Origin: JAYYZW01 sp965217605
GTDB taxonomy: Bacteria; Pseudomonadota; Gammaproteobacteria; Ga0077536
Direction: 5' to 3'
Length of the DNA stretch: 64,000 bases
Assembly (NCBI GenBank): GCA_965217605.1
Contig: CBDCJB010000003.1
Location: 355,383-419,382 of the forward strand
In this document: in pieces, positions 43,212 to 51,275 of the stretch
How the letters are laid out: every line of letters starts with the position of its first letter
Numbering within the stretch: the stretch's first letter is position 1
The notes under the pieces: generated by a model
What the model was told of the DNA's origin: nothing
The model's input: the letters and a program-made list of their open reading frames with translations, nothing else
Database searches by the model: none
Made by a program: the position numbers and the translations under genes

Positions 43212-44217
43212 CGACGTCGGCAAACCCGGCGCGGCCCAGGATGACGGTTGCCTGCGCGGATCGTCCGCCGGCCCGGCACACCGTGACGATCGGTTTGTCG
43301 GTGCCGATCTCATCGGTGCGTTCCGCCAACCCATCGAGCGGTATCAACACGGCCTGCGCAATGTGGCCGTGCGGGCCGTCGTACTCGTCCGGCTCGCGCA
43401 CGTCGACGATCTGGACGGCATCCGCGTGCTCTTCCAGCCAATTCGGATCGAGTTCCCAGACGCCGGCGAAGGTGTAACTGAGCGGCGCCCAGGCCGGCGT
43501 GTCGTCGGGGAGCTGATCATTCTCCGGCCGGCCGCATCTCAGGTTGGCCGCGACGGCGATGTCGAGCTTCTTCGGATGGTCGAGACCCAGGTTGTTCATG
43601 TAACCCGTGAAGTCGCCCTCGCTGATCTGGCCGCCGCAGCGGGGATTGAAACGTTTTTCCTCACCGACGCTGGTCACGGTCAAGCCGTTGTAGTCGTGAC
43701 CGGGAAAGAGCCGCGTCGTGTCGGGCAAGGAAAACACTTGCGTGCGTATCGACTGATACAGACGCGCCGGATCGCCTTGTTGGAAGTCCGTGCGACCGCA
43801 TCCGCGGATCAGCACGGCATCGCCCGTGAATGCCATGCTTTCGTCATCCAGCACGTAGGTCACGCAGCCGTTCGTGTGGCCCGGCGTCTCCCTGACCTCG
43901 ACATAACGTTTACCGAACGCTATTCGATCACCGCGTTGCAGATAACGATCGGCGCCGTCGATACCCGCGTTGGCCGATACCGCGATGACAGCGCCCGTGT
44001 GTTGCTTTAACAACCAGGCGCTGGTGACGTGATCCGCGTGGCAATGTGTCTCTAAAACACAATCCAACTTCAAATCGAGTTCATTCAGCAACGCCAGATC
44101 GCGGCGGGCCAATTCAAACACCGGATCGATCAAGATCGACCAACGGGTCGTCGACTCGCCCAGGAGATAGGTGTAGGTCGATGATTCCGGGTCAAATAGC
44201 TGGCGGAATACGAGCAT
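43138..44217 (-). CDS. ETHE1-like MBL-fold hydrolase with C-terminal rhodanese domain
   Basis: The 359-residue protein starts with a metallo-beta-lactamase domain carrying ETHCHADHVTSAWLLKQHTG (HxHxDH) and the ETHE1-type MAFTGDAVLIRGCGRTDFQQ. A rhodanese domain follows with VDVREPDEYDGPHG and the active-site cysteine in VTVCRAGGRSAQA. It should be a cytosolic persulfide dioxygenase/sulfurtransferase that oxidises glutathione persulfide to sulfite or thiosulfate. The 3' end overlaps the permease gene on the other strand by 74 bases. Confidence 0.93.
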   Translation of the reverse strand: MLVFRQLFDPESSTYTYLLGESTTRWSILIDPVFELARRDLALLNELDLKLDCVLETHCHADHVTSAWLLKQHTGAVIAVSANAGIDGADRYLQRGDRIAFGKRYVEVRETPGHTNGCVTYVLDDESMAFTGDAVLIRGCGRTDFQQGDPARLYQSIRTQVFSLPDTTRLFPGHDYNGLTVTSVGEEKRFNPRCGGQISEGDFTGYMNNLGLDHPKKLDIAVAANLRCGRPENDQLPDDTPAWAPLSYTFAGVWELDPNWLEEHADAVQIVDVREPDEYDGPHGHIAQAVLIPLDGLAERTDEIGTDKPIVTVCRAGGRSAQATVILGRAGFADVANLAGGMLRWRAQGHPVIGGVTDQ

Positions 44218-44269
44218 ATCTGGTCACTTGAAGGCCGGCCGATCCACGATCCAAATTACGACCGCATTC

Positions 44270-44432
44270 TAGTGCCCTGTCCCGTGAAAAACTTTCATAA
44301 TTCGCTGGTCTTTTTCGCCGCTGGCGGCGTTGCTCCTCCTTGTGTAGAGCCCGCACATAAGAGTCGTCGCGCCTTGCCAGCGATGAAAAATCCGTCGCGA
44401 CTTACGAAACTTTTTCACGGGACAGGGCACTA
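44270..44432 (-). repeat. Repeat B, copy 2 (MITE-like, opposite orientation)
   Basis: The element begins TAGTGCCCTGTCCCGTGAAA and ends with its near-perfect complement (TTTCACGGGACAGGGCACTA). It has TA and the wider CTAG palindrome at both ends. Reverse complemented it matches the copy at 1677-1839 along its whole length. It fills most of the 228-base gap between the MBL-rhodanese and DsbA-like genes. Confidence 0.87.
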
Positions 44433-44445
44433 GTTCACCTATGAA

Positions 44446-45114
44446 TTACAAGCCTTTCGCAATGGTGCGCTCGATGGATAGGGCGACGGTTTTCGGATCT
44501 TGAGCGCCCGTCAAGAGCAGCCGGCCGTTGAACAGGAACGCGGGCACGCCATGCACGCCCATCGCGTCCGCCTCGCGTTCCTGCCCTTCGATCACCGCGT
44601 CCGCTTCGGCATTGGCTAACAGTTCGCCAACTTCGACGCCATCGAGACCACTGGTCGTCGCGATATCCAGTAGCTCGCCGTCGTCACCGATGTCGCGACC
44701 GTCGATGAAATACGCAGCAAAAAGCGCGTCCACGATCGCATTCTGTTTCCCCCGTTCCTCGGCGTAGCCGATCAAGCGGTGCGCCGCACGCGTGTTGGGC
44801 ATTCTGGCGATCCGATCGACGGCCATCGGTAGACCATCGGCTTCGGCGTTGGCCGCGACGTTTGCATAGAGTTGCCGAGCCCGTTCGATCGATCCGAATT
44901 TGCGTTCGCAATACGCCTCCCGATCCATGCCTTCCTTCGGCATCGTCGGATTCAATTCGAATGGACGCCACCGGACATCGATGTCCACGTCCGTATCCAG
45001 CATGGCGAGGCCCTGCTCGAGACGGTGTTTGCCGATATAGCACCACGGGCAGATGACGTCGGAAATGACGTCTATTCGCACTGCATAAGTCGAATCGGTG
45101 GATGCATCACTCAT
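44446..45114 (-). CDS. DsbA family oxidoreductase (FrnE-like)
   Basis: The ATG at 45114 (M-S-D-A-S-T) is chosen because GAGGA lies eleven bases upstream. The protein has the thioredoxin-fold strand VRIDVISDVICPWCYIGKHR with the CPWC redox motif. It also has the helical insert and C-terminal GVHGVPAFLFNGRLLLTGAQ with the cis-proline. This is the FrnE-like branch, which lacks a signal peptide and acts in the cytosol as an isomerase or glutathione-linked oxidoreductase. The physiological substrate is unknown. Confidence 0.92.
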   Translation of the reverse strand: MSDASTDSTYAVRIDVISDVICPWCYIGKHRLEQGLAMLDTDVDIDVRWRPFELNPTMPKEGMDREAYCERKFGSIERARQLYANVAANAEADGLPMAVDRIARMPNTRAAHRLIGYAEERGKQNAIVDALFAAYFIDGRDIGDDGELLDIATTSGLDGVEVGELLANAEADAVIEGQEREADAMGVHGVPAFLFNGRLLLTGAQDPKTVALSIERTIAKGL

Positions 45115-45293
45115 GGCCGAGTCCTCGTGAAACTGCTTGTCATTGTGTGACGTGGCTCCGGCGAAAATCAATATGCGGCAAGCGGTTGCCGCCTTTTGCC
45201 CTCACAGTGGCATTTTCAGGTTAAACGCGCCCCGAAACAGGCGCGCGTGCCACCTAGGCCGGTGATGGCATACGAATTGCGTTGTAAAGGGCC

Positions 45294-45869
45294 ATGCAAC
45301 CCATCTCAGATGCCTACACGGTGCCCGGCGGATCTCAAGGCCGGCCCGTGCGCGCGGCCCTTGCCGCCGATCAACAACCCGCGTTGGCTCCGCTCAAACC
45401 CTTCGGCGAGGACGGCCTGACCTTCCGCGACATCTTCGATCTGGTCAATCCGCTGCATCACGTGCCGCTGCTCGGCAATCTTTATCGACGCATAACCGGC
45501 GACGTCATCGATCCTGCCATCCGCGTCGCCGGCGGTGCGCTGTTCGGCGGTCCACTGGGTGCCGGGTTCGCGGCGGCGAGCGTCGCCGTTAAGCGCGCTT
45601 TCGAGTGGCGTGAGTCCGGGCCGCGAAACGGGTTGCAAAGCGTGCGGCGTCCCGAAGCTTTCGGTGACGGCTCGCTGGTGCCGAGGTCCGAGGTGATGGG
45701 TCCGCCGGCGAAGCGACCCGACGCCGTTCCGAATGAAGACGCCTCACCGGGCAAGGTACGGGAGCGTCGCGGCGGCTGGATCGTGCAGGCGGCCTATGCG
45801 ATGGCGGATGCGCGTCTGCGGCACGAGGCCATCATCAGGGCGAGCCGCGGCATCGATACAACCGTCTAG
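45294..45869 (+). CDS. Hypothetical protein with conserved 'LVNPLHHVPLLGNLYRRITGD' type segment
   Basis: The 191-residue protein has a central conserved-looking segment (FRDIFDLVNPLHHVPLLGNL, then YRRITGDVIDPAIRVAGG and ALFGGPLGAGFAAA), flanked by proline- and alanine-rich, probably disordered arms. I have seen similar segments in proteobacterial hypothetical proteins but cannot assign a function. The glycine/alanine-rich stretch may contact membranes. It converges on the LLM gene at 45871. Confidence 0.65.
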   Translation: MQPISDAYTVPGGSQGRPVRAALAADQQPALAPLKPFGEDGLTFRDIFDLVNPLHHVPLLGNLYRRITGDVIDPAIRVAGGALFGGPLGAGFAAASVAVKRAFEWRESGPRNGLQSVRRPEAFGDGSLVPRSEVMGPPAKRPDAVPNEDASPGKVRERRGGWIVQAAYAMADARLRHEAIIRASRGIDTTV

Positions 45870-45870
45870 C

Positions 45871-46941
45871 TCAATCAAACGCGGGCATGATCTCCGCGGC
45901 CACCTGATCGACCACTTCGCGCGTCGGCCGGATCGGCTGGATCGCGACCTGGTTCACGCCCGCATCGCGCATGGCCTCGATCATGCCGAGTACTTCCTGT
46001 TTGGTACCGGTCAAGGTCGTGGCCTGGATGATCTTCTTCGTCATCAGCGCTTCGTGCTCCGCCTTGAGGTGCTGCAGGTAGCCGCTGTAGAGCTTGAGAT
46101 GCCGCGTTTCGACCGGCGCATCGGGCTCGCGGTAGACCCCGACGAAGTCCATCAATTCAGCGCGGAAATCGTCAGGCAAGGCGTTCGGATCTTTATGGCA
46201 GGACAGCGCGAAGATGTTGCTGCTCGACGCCACCATCGGACCCACGGCCTCGCGGACTTCCGGGGTTTCGATCTGTTCGTCGGACTCCGTCAGGTAAAAC
46301 GCGGTCATTGAAAGAACGTACACCGCATCCGGATCGCGTCCGGCAGCTGCGGCGCCATCGCGCATGTGGCCGACCATCCACTTGACGATGGACGGATGCA
46401 CCGCACCGAACAAGATCAGGCCGTCGGCGACGCGCCCGGTGAGTTGCGCGACCTTCGGGCCGCTCGCGGAGATGTAGATGGGGATCGGATCTTTGACATT
46501 GATAAAGCCCAGATCCGGATTCAGAAACTTGATCTTGCGATGGCGCTCGCCTTCTCTGTAATCGACGATGTCACCGTTGAACAGGCCTTTGCAGACGCGA
46601 ATGTGGTCTTCTAGCTCGGCGATACGCGCCGCCGGCATGCCCATGGTGCGCCGCGTGGTGTTGCCCGTGCCGATCCCCATGATGGCGCGTCCGGGTGCGA
46701 GCGAGTTGATTGTCGCCATGCCGCAGGCCGACAGCGGTGCGATGCGGGATTTCGGATTGGTGACACCCGGTCCGAGTTTGATCGTGGTGGTGCGGTCGGC
46801 GCACAGCGCCAGGGCCGCGTAGATCTCGCTGCCCAACATCTGCGTGTCGTAGAGCCAAGCGTGTGAGAAGCCCTTGTCCTCGGCGTACTTGACGTCGCCG
46901 TGGATGTGACAATCGCCCATGAATACGAATCCGAAATCCAT
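45871..46941 (-). CDS. LLM class flavin-dependent oxidoreductase
   Basis: The ATG at 46941 opens the natural first strand MDFGFVFMGDCHIHGDVKYA and follows GAGAGGAA by 9 bases. An ATG 48 bases upstream is less likely. Landmarks are SHAWLYDTQMLGSEIYAALA, TIKLGPGVTNPKSRI and GRAIMGIGTGNTTRRTMGMP, which place it with luciferase-like monooxygenases or F420-dependent reductases. The substrate is unknown. It is preceded on the same strand by an esterase gene with 20 bases between, and co-expression is likely. Confidence 0.88.
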   Translation of the reverse strand: MDFGFVFMGDCHIHGDVKYAEDKGFSHAWLYDTQMLGSEIYAALALCADRTTTIKLGPGVTNPKSRIAPLSACGMATINSLAPGRAIMGIGTGNTTRRTMGMPAARIAELEDHIRVCKGLFNGDIVDYREGERHRKIKFLNPDLGFINVKDPIPIYISASGPKVAQLTGRVADGLILFGAVHPSIVKWMVGHMRDGAAAAGRDPDAVYVLSMTAFYLTESDEQIETPEVREAVGPMVASSSNIFALSCHKDPNALPDDFRAELMDFVGVYREPDAPVETRHLKLYSGYLQHLKAEHEALMTKKIIQATTLTGTKQEVLGMIEAMRDAGVNQVAIQPIRPTREVVDQVAAEIMPAFD

Positions 46942-46961
46942 CGCACTATTCCTCTCGTTAT

Positions 46962-47624
46962 CTAAGTTTCTAAAATTTTGATCATCCACGCCCCGATATC
47001 TTCGATCTCCTGCAGGTCGACGCCGTGTTGAACGGGATAGGTCCGGTACTCGGCGGCATAGCCCATTTCAACCAAGCGCCGATAGCTGGCCTCGCCGTGC
47101 GGTTCGGGCACCATGGGGTCGTGGGTGCCGTGGCAGATCAGGATCGGCAGACCTTCGTTGGCGGCGACCGTCGCGATCGAATTCTGCGTCGCGAAATAAG
47201 TCGAAATCGCCACGAGTCCTGCCAGCGGTTTCGAATAGGTCAGGGCCAATTCGTAACCCACGGCGCCGCCCTGCGAAAACCCGGCGATGACGATCCGCCG
47301 GCTGTCGATGCCCCGTTCGATCTCGCGCTCGACGAGCAAGCCCACGGTCTGCGCGGACGCGCGTAGCTGTACTTCGTCCGGTTCGCGCTCGAGATTCATT
47401 TCGCGGATGTCGTACCAGGCCGGCATGACGTAACCATTGTTGATCGTCACGGGAATACTGGGCGCGTGCGGAAAGACGAACCGCACCGGCGCGACGTCGG
47501 TGAGGCCCAGGTGCGGCACGATCGGTTCGAAGTCGTGGCCGTCGGCGCCCAGGCCGTGCATCCAGATCACGGCGGCCGTCGCATCCGCGGCCGGTTCGAC
47601 CTCGACGCACGGTAAGTAATCCAT
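46962..47624 (-). CDS. Phospholipase/carboxylesterase family hydrolase
   Basis: The 220-residue alpha/beta hydrolase has the family opening VIWMHGLGADGHDFEPIVP. The nucleophile elbow is AGFSQGGAVGYELAL, the acid is in CHGTHDPMVPEPHG, and the catalytic histidine in YPVQHGVDLQEI. This is the acyl-protein thioesterase/EstB-like group, which cleaves short carboxylic esters or thioesters in the cytosol. It is divergent from the SDR gene at 47711. Confidence 0.92.
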   Translation of the reverse strand: MDYLPCVEVEPAADATAAVIWMHGLGADGHDFEPIVPHLGLTDVAPVRFVFPHAPSIPVTINNGYVMPAWYDIREMNLEREPDEVQLRASAQTVGLLVEREIERGIDSRRIVIAGFSQGGAVGYELALTYSKPLAGLVAISTYFATQNSIATVAANEGLPILICHGTHDPMVPEPHGEASYRRLVEMGYAAEYRTYPVQHGVDLQEIEDIGAWMIKILET

Positions 47625-47710
47625 CCGGACTCCCGCATATTGGTTGTGGCTCGCGCCGGGGTATCATCATAATCCATCGCCCTGGCGCAGGGGTCCGGGG
47701 AGGAGCCACG

Positions 47711-48541
47711 ATGAAATATCAAGGAAAAATCGCCATCGTTACGGGGGCCGCTTCCGGTATCGGCCGGGAGCTGGCGATCCAGCTCTGCGCGGAGGGCGCG
47801 GCGGTGGTGGTCAGCGATATCGACGGCGCCGGCGCCGAAGCCGTCGCGGCGGGCATCAATGCGCAGAGCAACGCCCGCGCAGAGGCGGTGGCGGTCGACG
47901 TCACCGATGCTACGGCGATGAGCGCACTCGTGAGCGATACCGTCGACAAACACGGGCGGCTCGACCTCATGTTCAACAATGCGGGTATCGCGGTTTCGGG
48001 CGATGCGCGCGACCTCGAAATCGCACACTGGAAGCGCGTCATCGACGTGAATTTGATGGGTGTGGTCCATGGCGCGGACGCGGCCTACAAGGCCATGGCA
48101 GCGCAAGGCCACGGCCATATCGTCAACATCGCATCATTGGCGGGCCTGATCCCGTTCCCGACCAACGCGCCCTACGGCGCGACCAAGCACGCCGTCGTCG
48201 GCTTGTCCATGTCGATGCGCACGGAAGGCGAGGAGCTGGGCGTGCGCGTCAGCGTGGTATGCCCCGGGTTCATCGAATCGAACATCTACACCGCCAGCGA
48301 GGCCGTGAACGTGGCGCAGGACAAATTGTTGAGCCAGATCCCATTTAAAAAGGTACCGACTGCGGTCGCCGCGCAGAAGATACTCGCGGGTGTCGAGCGC
48401 AATAAAGCCATCATCGTGTTTCCAGGCTATGCCCGTCTGTTCTGGTGGCTCTACCGGTTGAGCCCGCGCACCGTCGCGCCGCTCGGCCGGCAGACGATAC
48501 GCGATTTTCGCAAGCTCAGGCGGGATCGAGGAGATGCTTGA
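47711..48541 (+). CDS. Short-chain dehydrogenase/reductase
   Basis: The 276-residue SDR has the classical cofactor loop VTGAASGIGRELAIQL and an aspartate after strand 2 (VVSDIDGAG) that favours NAD(H). It also has the NNAG motif (LMFNNAGIAVSG), and Ser/Tyr/Lys in IASLAG and YGATKHAVVG. It oxidises or reduces an alcohol or ketone in the cytosol. A GGGGAGGAG site precedes the ATG. It begins the long plus-strand block that runs to 57017, and the MaoC genes follow directly. Confidence 0.92.
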   Translation: MKYQGKIAIVTGAASGIGRELAIQLCAEGAAVVVSDIDGAGAEAVAAGINAQSNARAEAVAVDVTDATAMSALVSDTVDKHGRLDLMFNNAGIAVSGDARDLEIAHWKRVIDVNLMGVVHGADAAYKAMAAQGHGHIVNIASLAGLIPFPTNAPYGATKHAVVGLSMSMRTEGEELGVRVSVVCPGFIESNIYTASEAVNVAQDKLLSQIPFKKVPTAVAAQKILAGVERNKAIIVFPGYARLFWWLYRLSPRTVAPLGRQTIRDFRKLRRDRGDA

Positions 48542-48559
48542 AGACCAGAGGAGGGGGTT

Positions 48560-49003
48560 GTGATCGATCGCCAATTCGTCGGTTTGCGCAGCGCACCGTT
48601 TACCGCCGAGGTTGAAAAAGGGCGCCTGCGCATGTTCGCCAAGGCGATCGGCGAGACCGATCCGATCTACTTGGATGAGGCCGCGGCGCAGGCCGCCGGG
48701 TTCCGTTCGCTGCCGGTACCGCCCACCTTTCTGTTCTGCCTCGAAATGGAACGGCCCGATGCCTACGACTGGTTCGACGAATTGGGCCTGCCGCTCGAGA
48801 AGGCCTTACACGGTGAACAGGCGTTCACCTATTACGCCACGGCCTGCGCGGGCGACCAGCTCACGTTCGAATCGGAGATCACGGACATCTACGATAAGAA
48901 GAACGGTGCGCTCGAGTTTCTCGTGCAGAAAAACACGATCACGAATCAGCTCGGCGAGCGGATCGCTGATTTCGATCGGACGATCGTCATCCGCCATGGT
49001 TGA
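48560..49003 (+). CDS. MaoC-type dehydratase, N-terminal (FAS1-like dehydratase) subunit
   Basis: The 147-residue hotdog protein has FVGLRSAPFTAEVEKGRLRM and FAKAIGETDPIYLDEAAAQA, then PVPPTFLFCLEME, which is the 'MaoC_dehydrat_N' pattern. This half usually lacks the catalytic Asp/His and pairs with a hydratase-2 half. The start is GTG after GAGGAGGGGG. Its last bases overlap the start of the next MaoC gene, so the two should form a heteromeric enoyl-CoA hydratase. Confidence 0.88.
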   Translation: MIDRQFVGLRSAPFTAEVEKGRLRMFAKAIGETDPIYLDEAAAQAAGFRSLPVPPTFLFCLEMERPDAYDWFDELGLPLEKALHGEQAFTYYATACAGDQLTFESEITDIYDKKNGALEFLVQKNTITNQLGERIADFDRTIVIRHG

Positions 49004-49439
49004 GCTAGGGGTTGAAATGGATGCGCCGCCTTACGACGCCGTCACGGTCGGCGATGAGTTACCCCCGCTGACCGTACCGCCGATCACACGACAGACGCTC
49101 GCGGTCTATTGCGGCGCGTCCGGGGACCATAACCCCATTCACGTGGACATCGATTTCGCGCGCAAAGCGGGTCTGGACGACGTCATCGCACATGGCATGC
49201 TGATCATGGCGTACACCGGCCGTATGCTCACCCAGTGGGTCCCGCAGTCAGCCATTCGGGGATTCGACGCGCGCTTTCTGGCGATGACGCGCGTCGGCGA
49301 CGAGATTACCGCAAGCGGTCGGGTGGTGGAGAAATTCATGGATGGCGAAACGCCTTGCGTTCGCCTCGAAGTCGCGACGACCGATCAACACGGCACGGCG
49401 AAGACGTCCGGAACGGCCGTCATCGCGTTATCGCCGTAA
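48996..49439 (+). CDS. MaoC-type enoyl-CoA hydratase, catalytic subunit
   Basis: The protein carries the hydratase-2 motif GASGDHNPIHVDIDFARKAG with catalytic Asp and His, followed by DDVIAHGMLIMAYTGRML. It is the active half matching the upstream MaoC protein. The start chosen is ATG at 48996, which overlaps the upstream stop by eight bases; an ATG at 49017 is also possible. The long frame continuing further upstream is out of phase with the first MaoC gene and is not coding there. It should hydrate an unsaturated acyl-CoA. Confidence 0.88.
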   Translation: MVELGVEMDAPPYDAVTVGDELPPLTVPPITRQTLAVYCGASGDHNPIHVDIDFARKAGLDDVIAHGMLIMAYTGRMLTQWVPQSAIRGFDARFLAMTRVGDEITASGRVVEKFMDGETPCVRLEVATTDQHGTAKTSGTAVIALSP

Positions 49440-49518
49440 CATTTGTTTGCCACGCCGTGGCCGTACTTCGTGCCGCGGCGCATAGCATGATGTATGACAA
49501 CAGGAAGGGGCTTAAACG

Positions 49519-49971
49519 GTGATTGAAATAAACGGCATGGCGCACGTCATACTGAACGTCAGCGACTGGCCGGCGTGCCGCGCGTTCTATACTGAACTGT
49601 TGCCTTTTCTCGGTATGTCGCAGGCCTTCAGTGGTGAGGACATGATCTACTACGTCGGTGGGCGTACGGCGCTCGGCGTGCGTAAATGCGAGAGCACCTA
49701 CGAAGACGAACGCTTCGTCCAAACCCGGGTCGGTTTGCACCACCTGTGTTTCCGCGCGCGGAACAATGCCGACGTGGAAGCGGTCCACGAACGCCTCGTA
49801 GCGATGGACGCAATGGTAGTGCGTGGACCCGAGCCGGGTCCCTGGGCTCCCGGATATTATTACGTGCTGTTCGAGGACCCAGTCGGCACCCGGTTGGAAG
49901 TCAACCACGTGCCGGGTAAGGGCGTGTTAGCCAACAACGCCGCGTTCGATCCAAGCGGCGACTTCCGCTAG
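49519..49971 (+). CDS. VOC family (glyoxalase/dioxygenase-fold) protein
   Basis: The 150-residue protein has two VOC beta-alpha modules. It opens GMAHVILNVSDWPACRAFYT and has GLHHLCFRARNNADVEAVHE and EDPVGTRLEVNHVPG, giving His and Glu positions for a metal site. VOC proteins include glyoxalases, extradiol dioxygenases and lactone isomerases. The start is GTG after GGAAGGGG. It lies upstream of the Rieske genes and could act on the same pathway, but the reaction is unknown. Confidence 0.85.
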   Translation: MIEINGMAHVILNVSDWPACRAFYTELLPFLGMSQAFSGEDMIYYVGGRTALGVRKCESTYEDERFVQTRVGLHHLCFRARNNADVEAVHERLVAMDAMVVRGPEPGPWAPGYYYVLFEDPVGTRLEVNHVPGKGVLANNAAFDPSGDFR

Positions 49972-50068
49972 CGACGGAATTGAGCCACCCGTGAAGTTTT
50001 GAAGGTGCCCCGTATCGGGTGTTACCCTTGACGAAACTTTGATTTCAATAGGATACGAGGAATTCGAC

Positions 50069-51238
50069 ATGGCTGCGAACATGAAGGAAGACGGAGCGAA
50101 GATCAGCTACGACCCCACTGAGCTCGGCTACAGCGTGGTGAACGAGGCACCGGAGGTAAACAAGCAACACAAAGCCGGCGCGGTCTATTTCTCCGAAGAG
50201 ATCATGCAACGGGAGATCGAAGAGATCTTCATGAAGCAGTGGTTGCTCGTCGGTCGCGCCGAGGAAGTCGAAAACCCGGGCGATTATTTCACTCACCGTA
50301 TCGCCAACGAACCCATCGTCGTGGTCAAGGAAAAGAACGGCAACATTCAGGCGTTCGCAAACGTGTGCCGGCATAGAGGCGTTCAGGTCGCATGGAATTC
50401 AGGCAATACCAAGTACTTTTCCTGTCCGTATCACGGTTGGGTCTACGATACCAGCGGCAAACTCGTCAACGCGCAGTACCTTGAGAAATCCAAGAACTTC
50501 AAGAAGGAGAACTGCAGCCTGCCGCGCCTGCGAACGGAGCTGTGGGAGGGATTTATCTTCATCAATTTCGATACGGACGCAACGCCCTTGATGGACGACC
50601 TCGAAAAATGGGATTTCCCGCGGATCTACGCGCCCTACCAGATGGGGCGCTTGAAAGTCGCGAACAAGTTTCAAATGGAGATTGGCTGCAACTGGAAATT
50701 TCTGAACGAGAACCTCACCGATATCTATCACATCGCCGTTCTACACAGCGATACCTTCGGACCCTACCAACCGCTCGACGGTTACCGTTATCAACTTTTT
50801 GATGGCGGGTACCACGGCCGGTTCATTGGCGGAACCTTGGTTCCCGAGGGTAAATCATTGTTTGGCCCGATCCCGTGGCTGCCGGAGGAACTGCACAGCG
50901 GCGGCTTCTCGAGCCACATACCGCCGAACGTGTCGTGGTTTCCGCGCTTCGATTACGTCTCGGTGAACACCAACTGGCCGTTGACTACCGATACGAGCCT
51001 GTCCATCACCTATCAGTTGTTTCCCCCTGAGCACTTCGATCAGCCGGACTTCAGCGAGAAGGCGCAGCAATATGAAGATTTCTACAAAGCCTTCATGAAC
51101 GAGGATACGGATATGATCAAAGCGCTGCAGAACGGCATGAAATCGCGCTTTTACGAGCCGGGTCCGGTATCGTCGTTTGAAGTCGGTGGCGTGTTCAGCA
51201 CGATCAAACACAGCATCGAGGATCTCGGTCACGGCTGA
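50069..51238 (+). CDS. Rieske non-heme iron oxygenase, alpha subunit (paralogue 1)
   Basis: The ATG at 50069 follows GAGGA and matches the start of the paralogue at 52375. The Rieske [2Fe-2S] ligands are C100-H102 (CRHRG) and C119-H122 (SCPYHGW). The catalytic iron motif is ENLTDIYHIAVLHSD, with H221, H226 and bridging D218. No beta subunit gene is present, so a homotrimeric alpha enzyme is likely. It should hydroxylate or demethylate an aromatic or N-heteroaromatic substrate using electrons from a ferredoxin such as the one at 55924. A NicX-like gene follows. Confidence 0.93.
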   Translation: MAANMKEDGAKISYDPTELGYSVVNEAPEVNKQHKAGAVYFSEEIMQREIEEIFMKQWLLVGRAEEVENPGDYFTHRIANEPIVVVKEKNGNIQAFANVCRHRGVQVAWNSGNTKYFSCPYHGWVYDTSGKLVNAQYLEKSKNFKKENCSLPRLRTELWEGFIFINFDTDATPLMDDLEKWDFPRIYAPYQMGRLKVANKFQMEIGCNWKFLNENLTDIYHIAVLHSDTFGPYQPLDGYRYQLFDGGYHGRFIGGTLVPEGKSLFGPIPWLPEELHSGGFSSHIPPNVSWFPRFDYVSVNTNWPLTTDTSLSITYQLFPPEHFDQPDFSEKAQQYEDFYKAFMNEDTDMIKALQNGMKSRFYEPGPVSSFEVGGVFSTIKHSIEDLGHG

Positions 51239-51275
51239 ATACGCGTCGCCGGGTAAACGATTTCGGAGGTAGCTT

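Noticed and set aside
48612..48995. Upstream extension of the second MaoC gene
   Set aside because: This part is out of phase with the first MaoC gene, which is clearly coding; the extension is low-complexity Arg/Ser/Pro.
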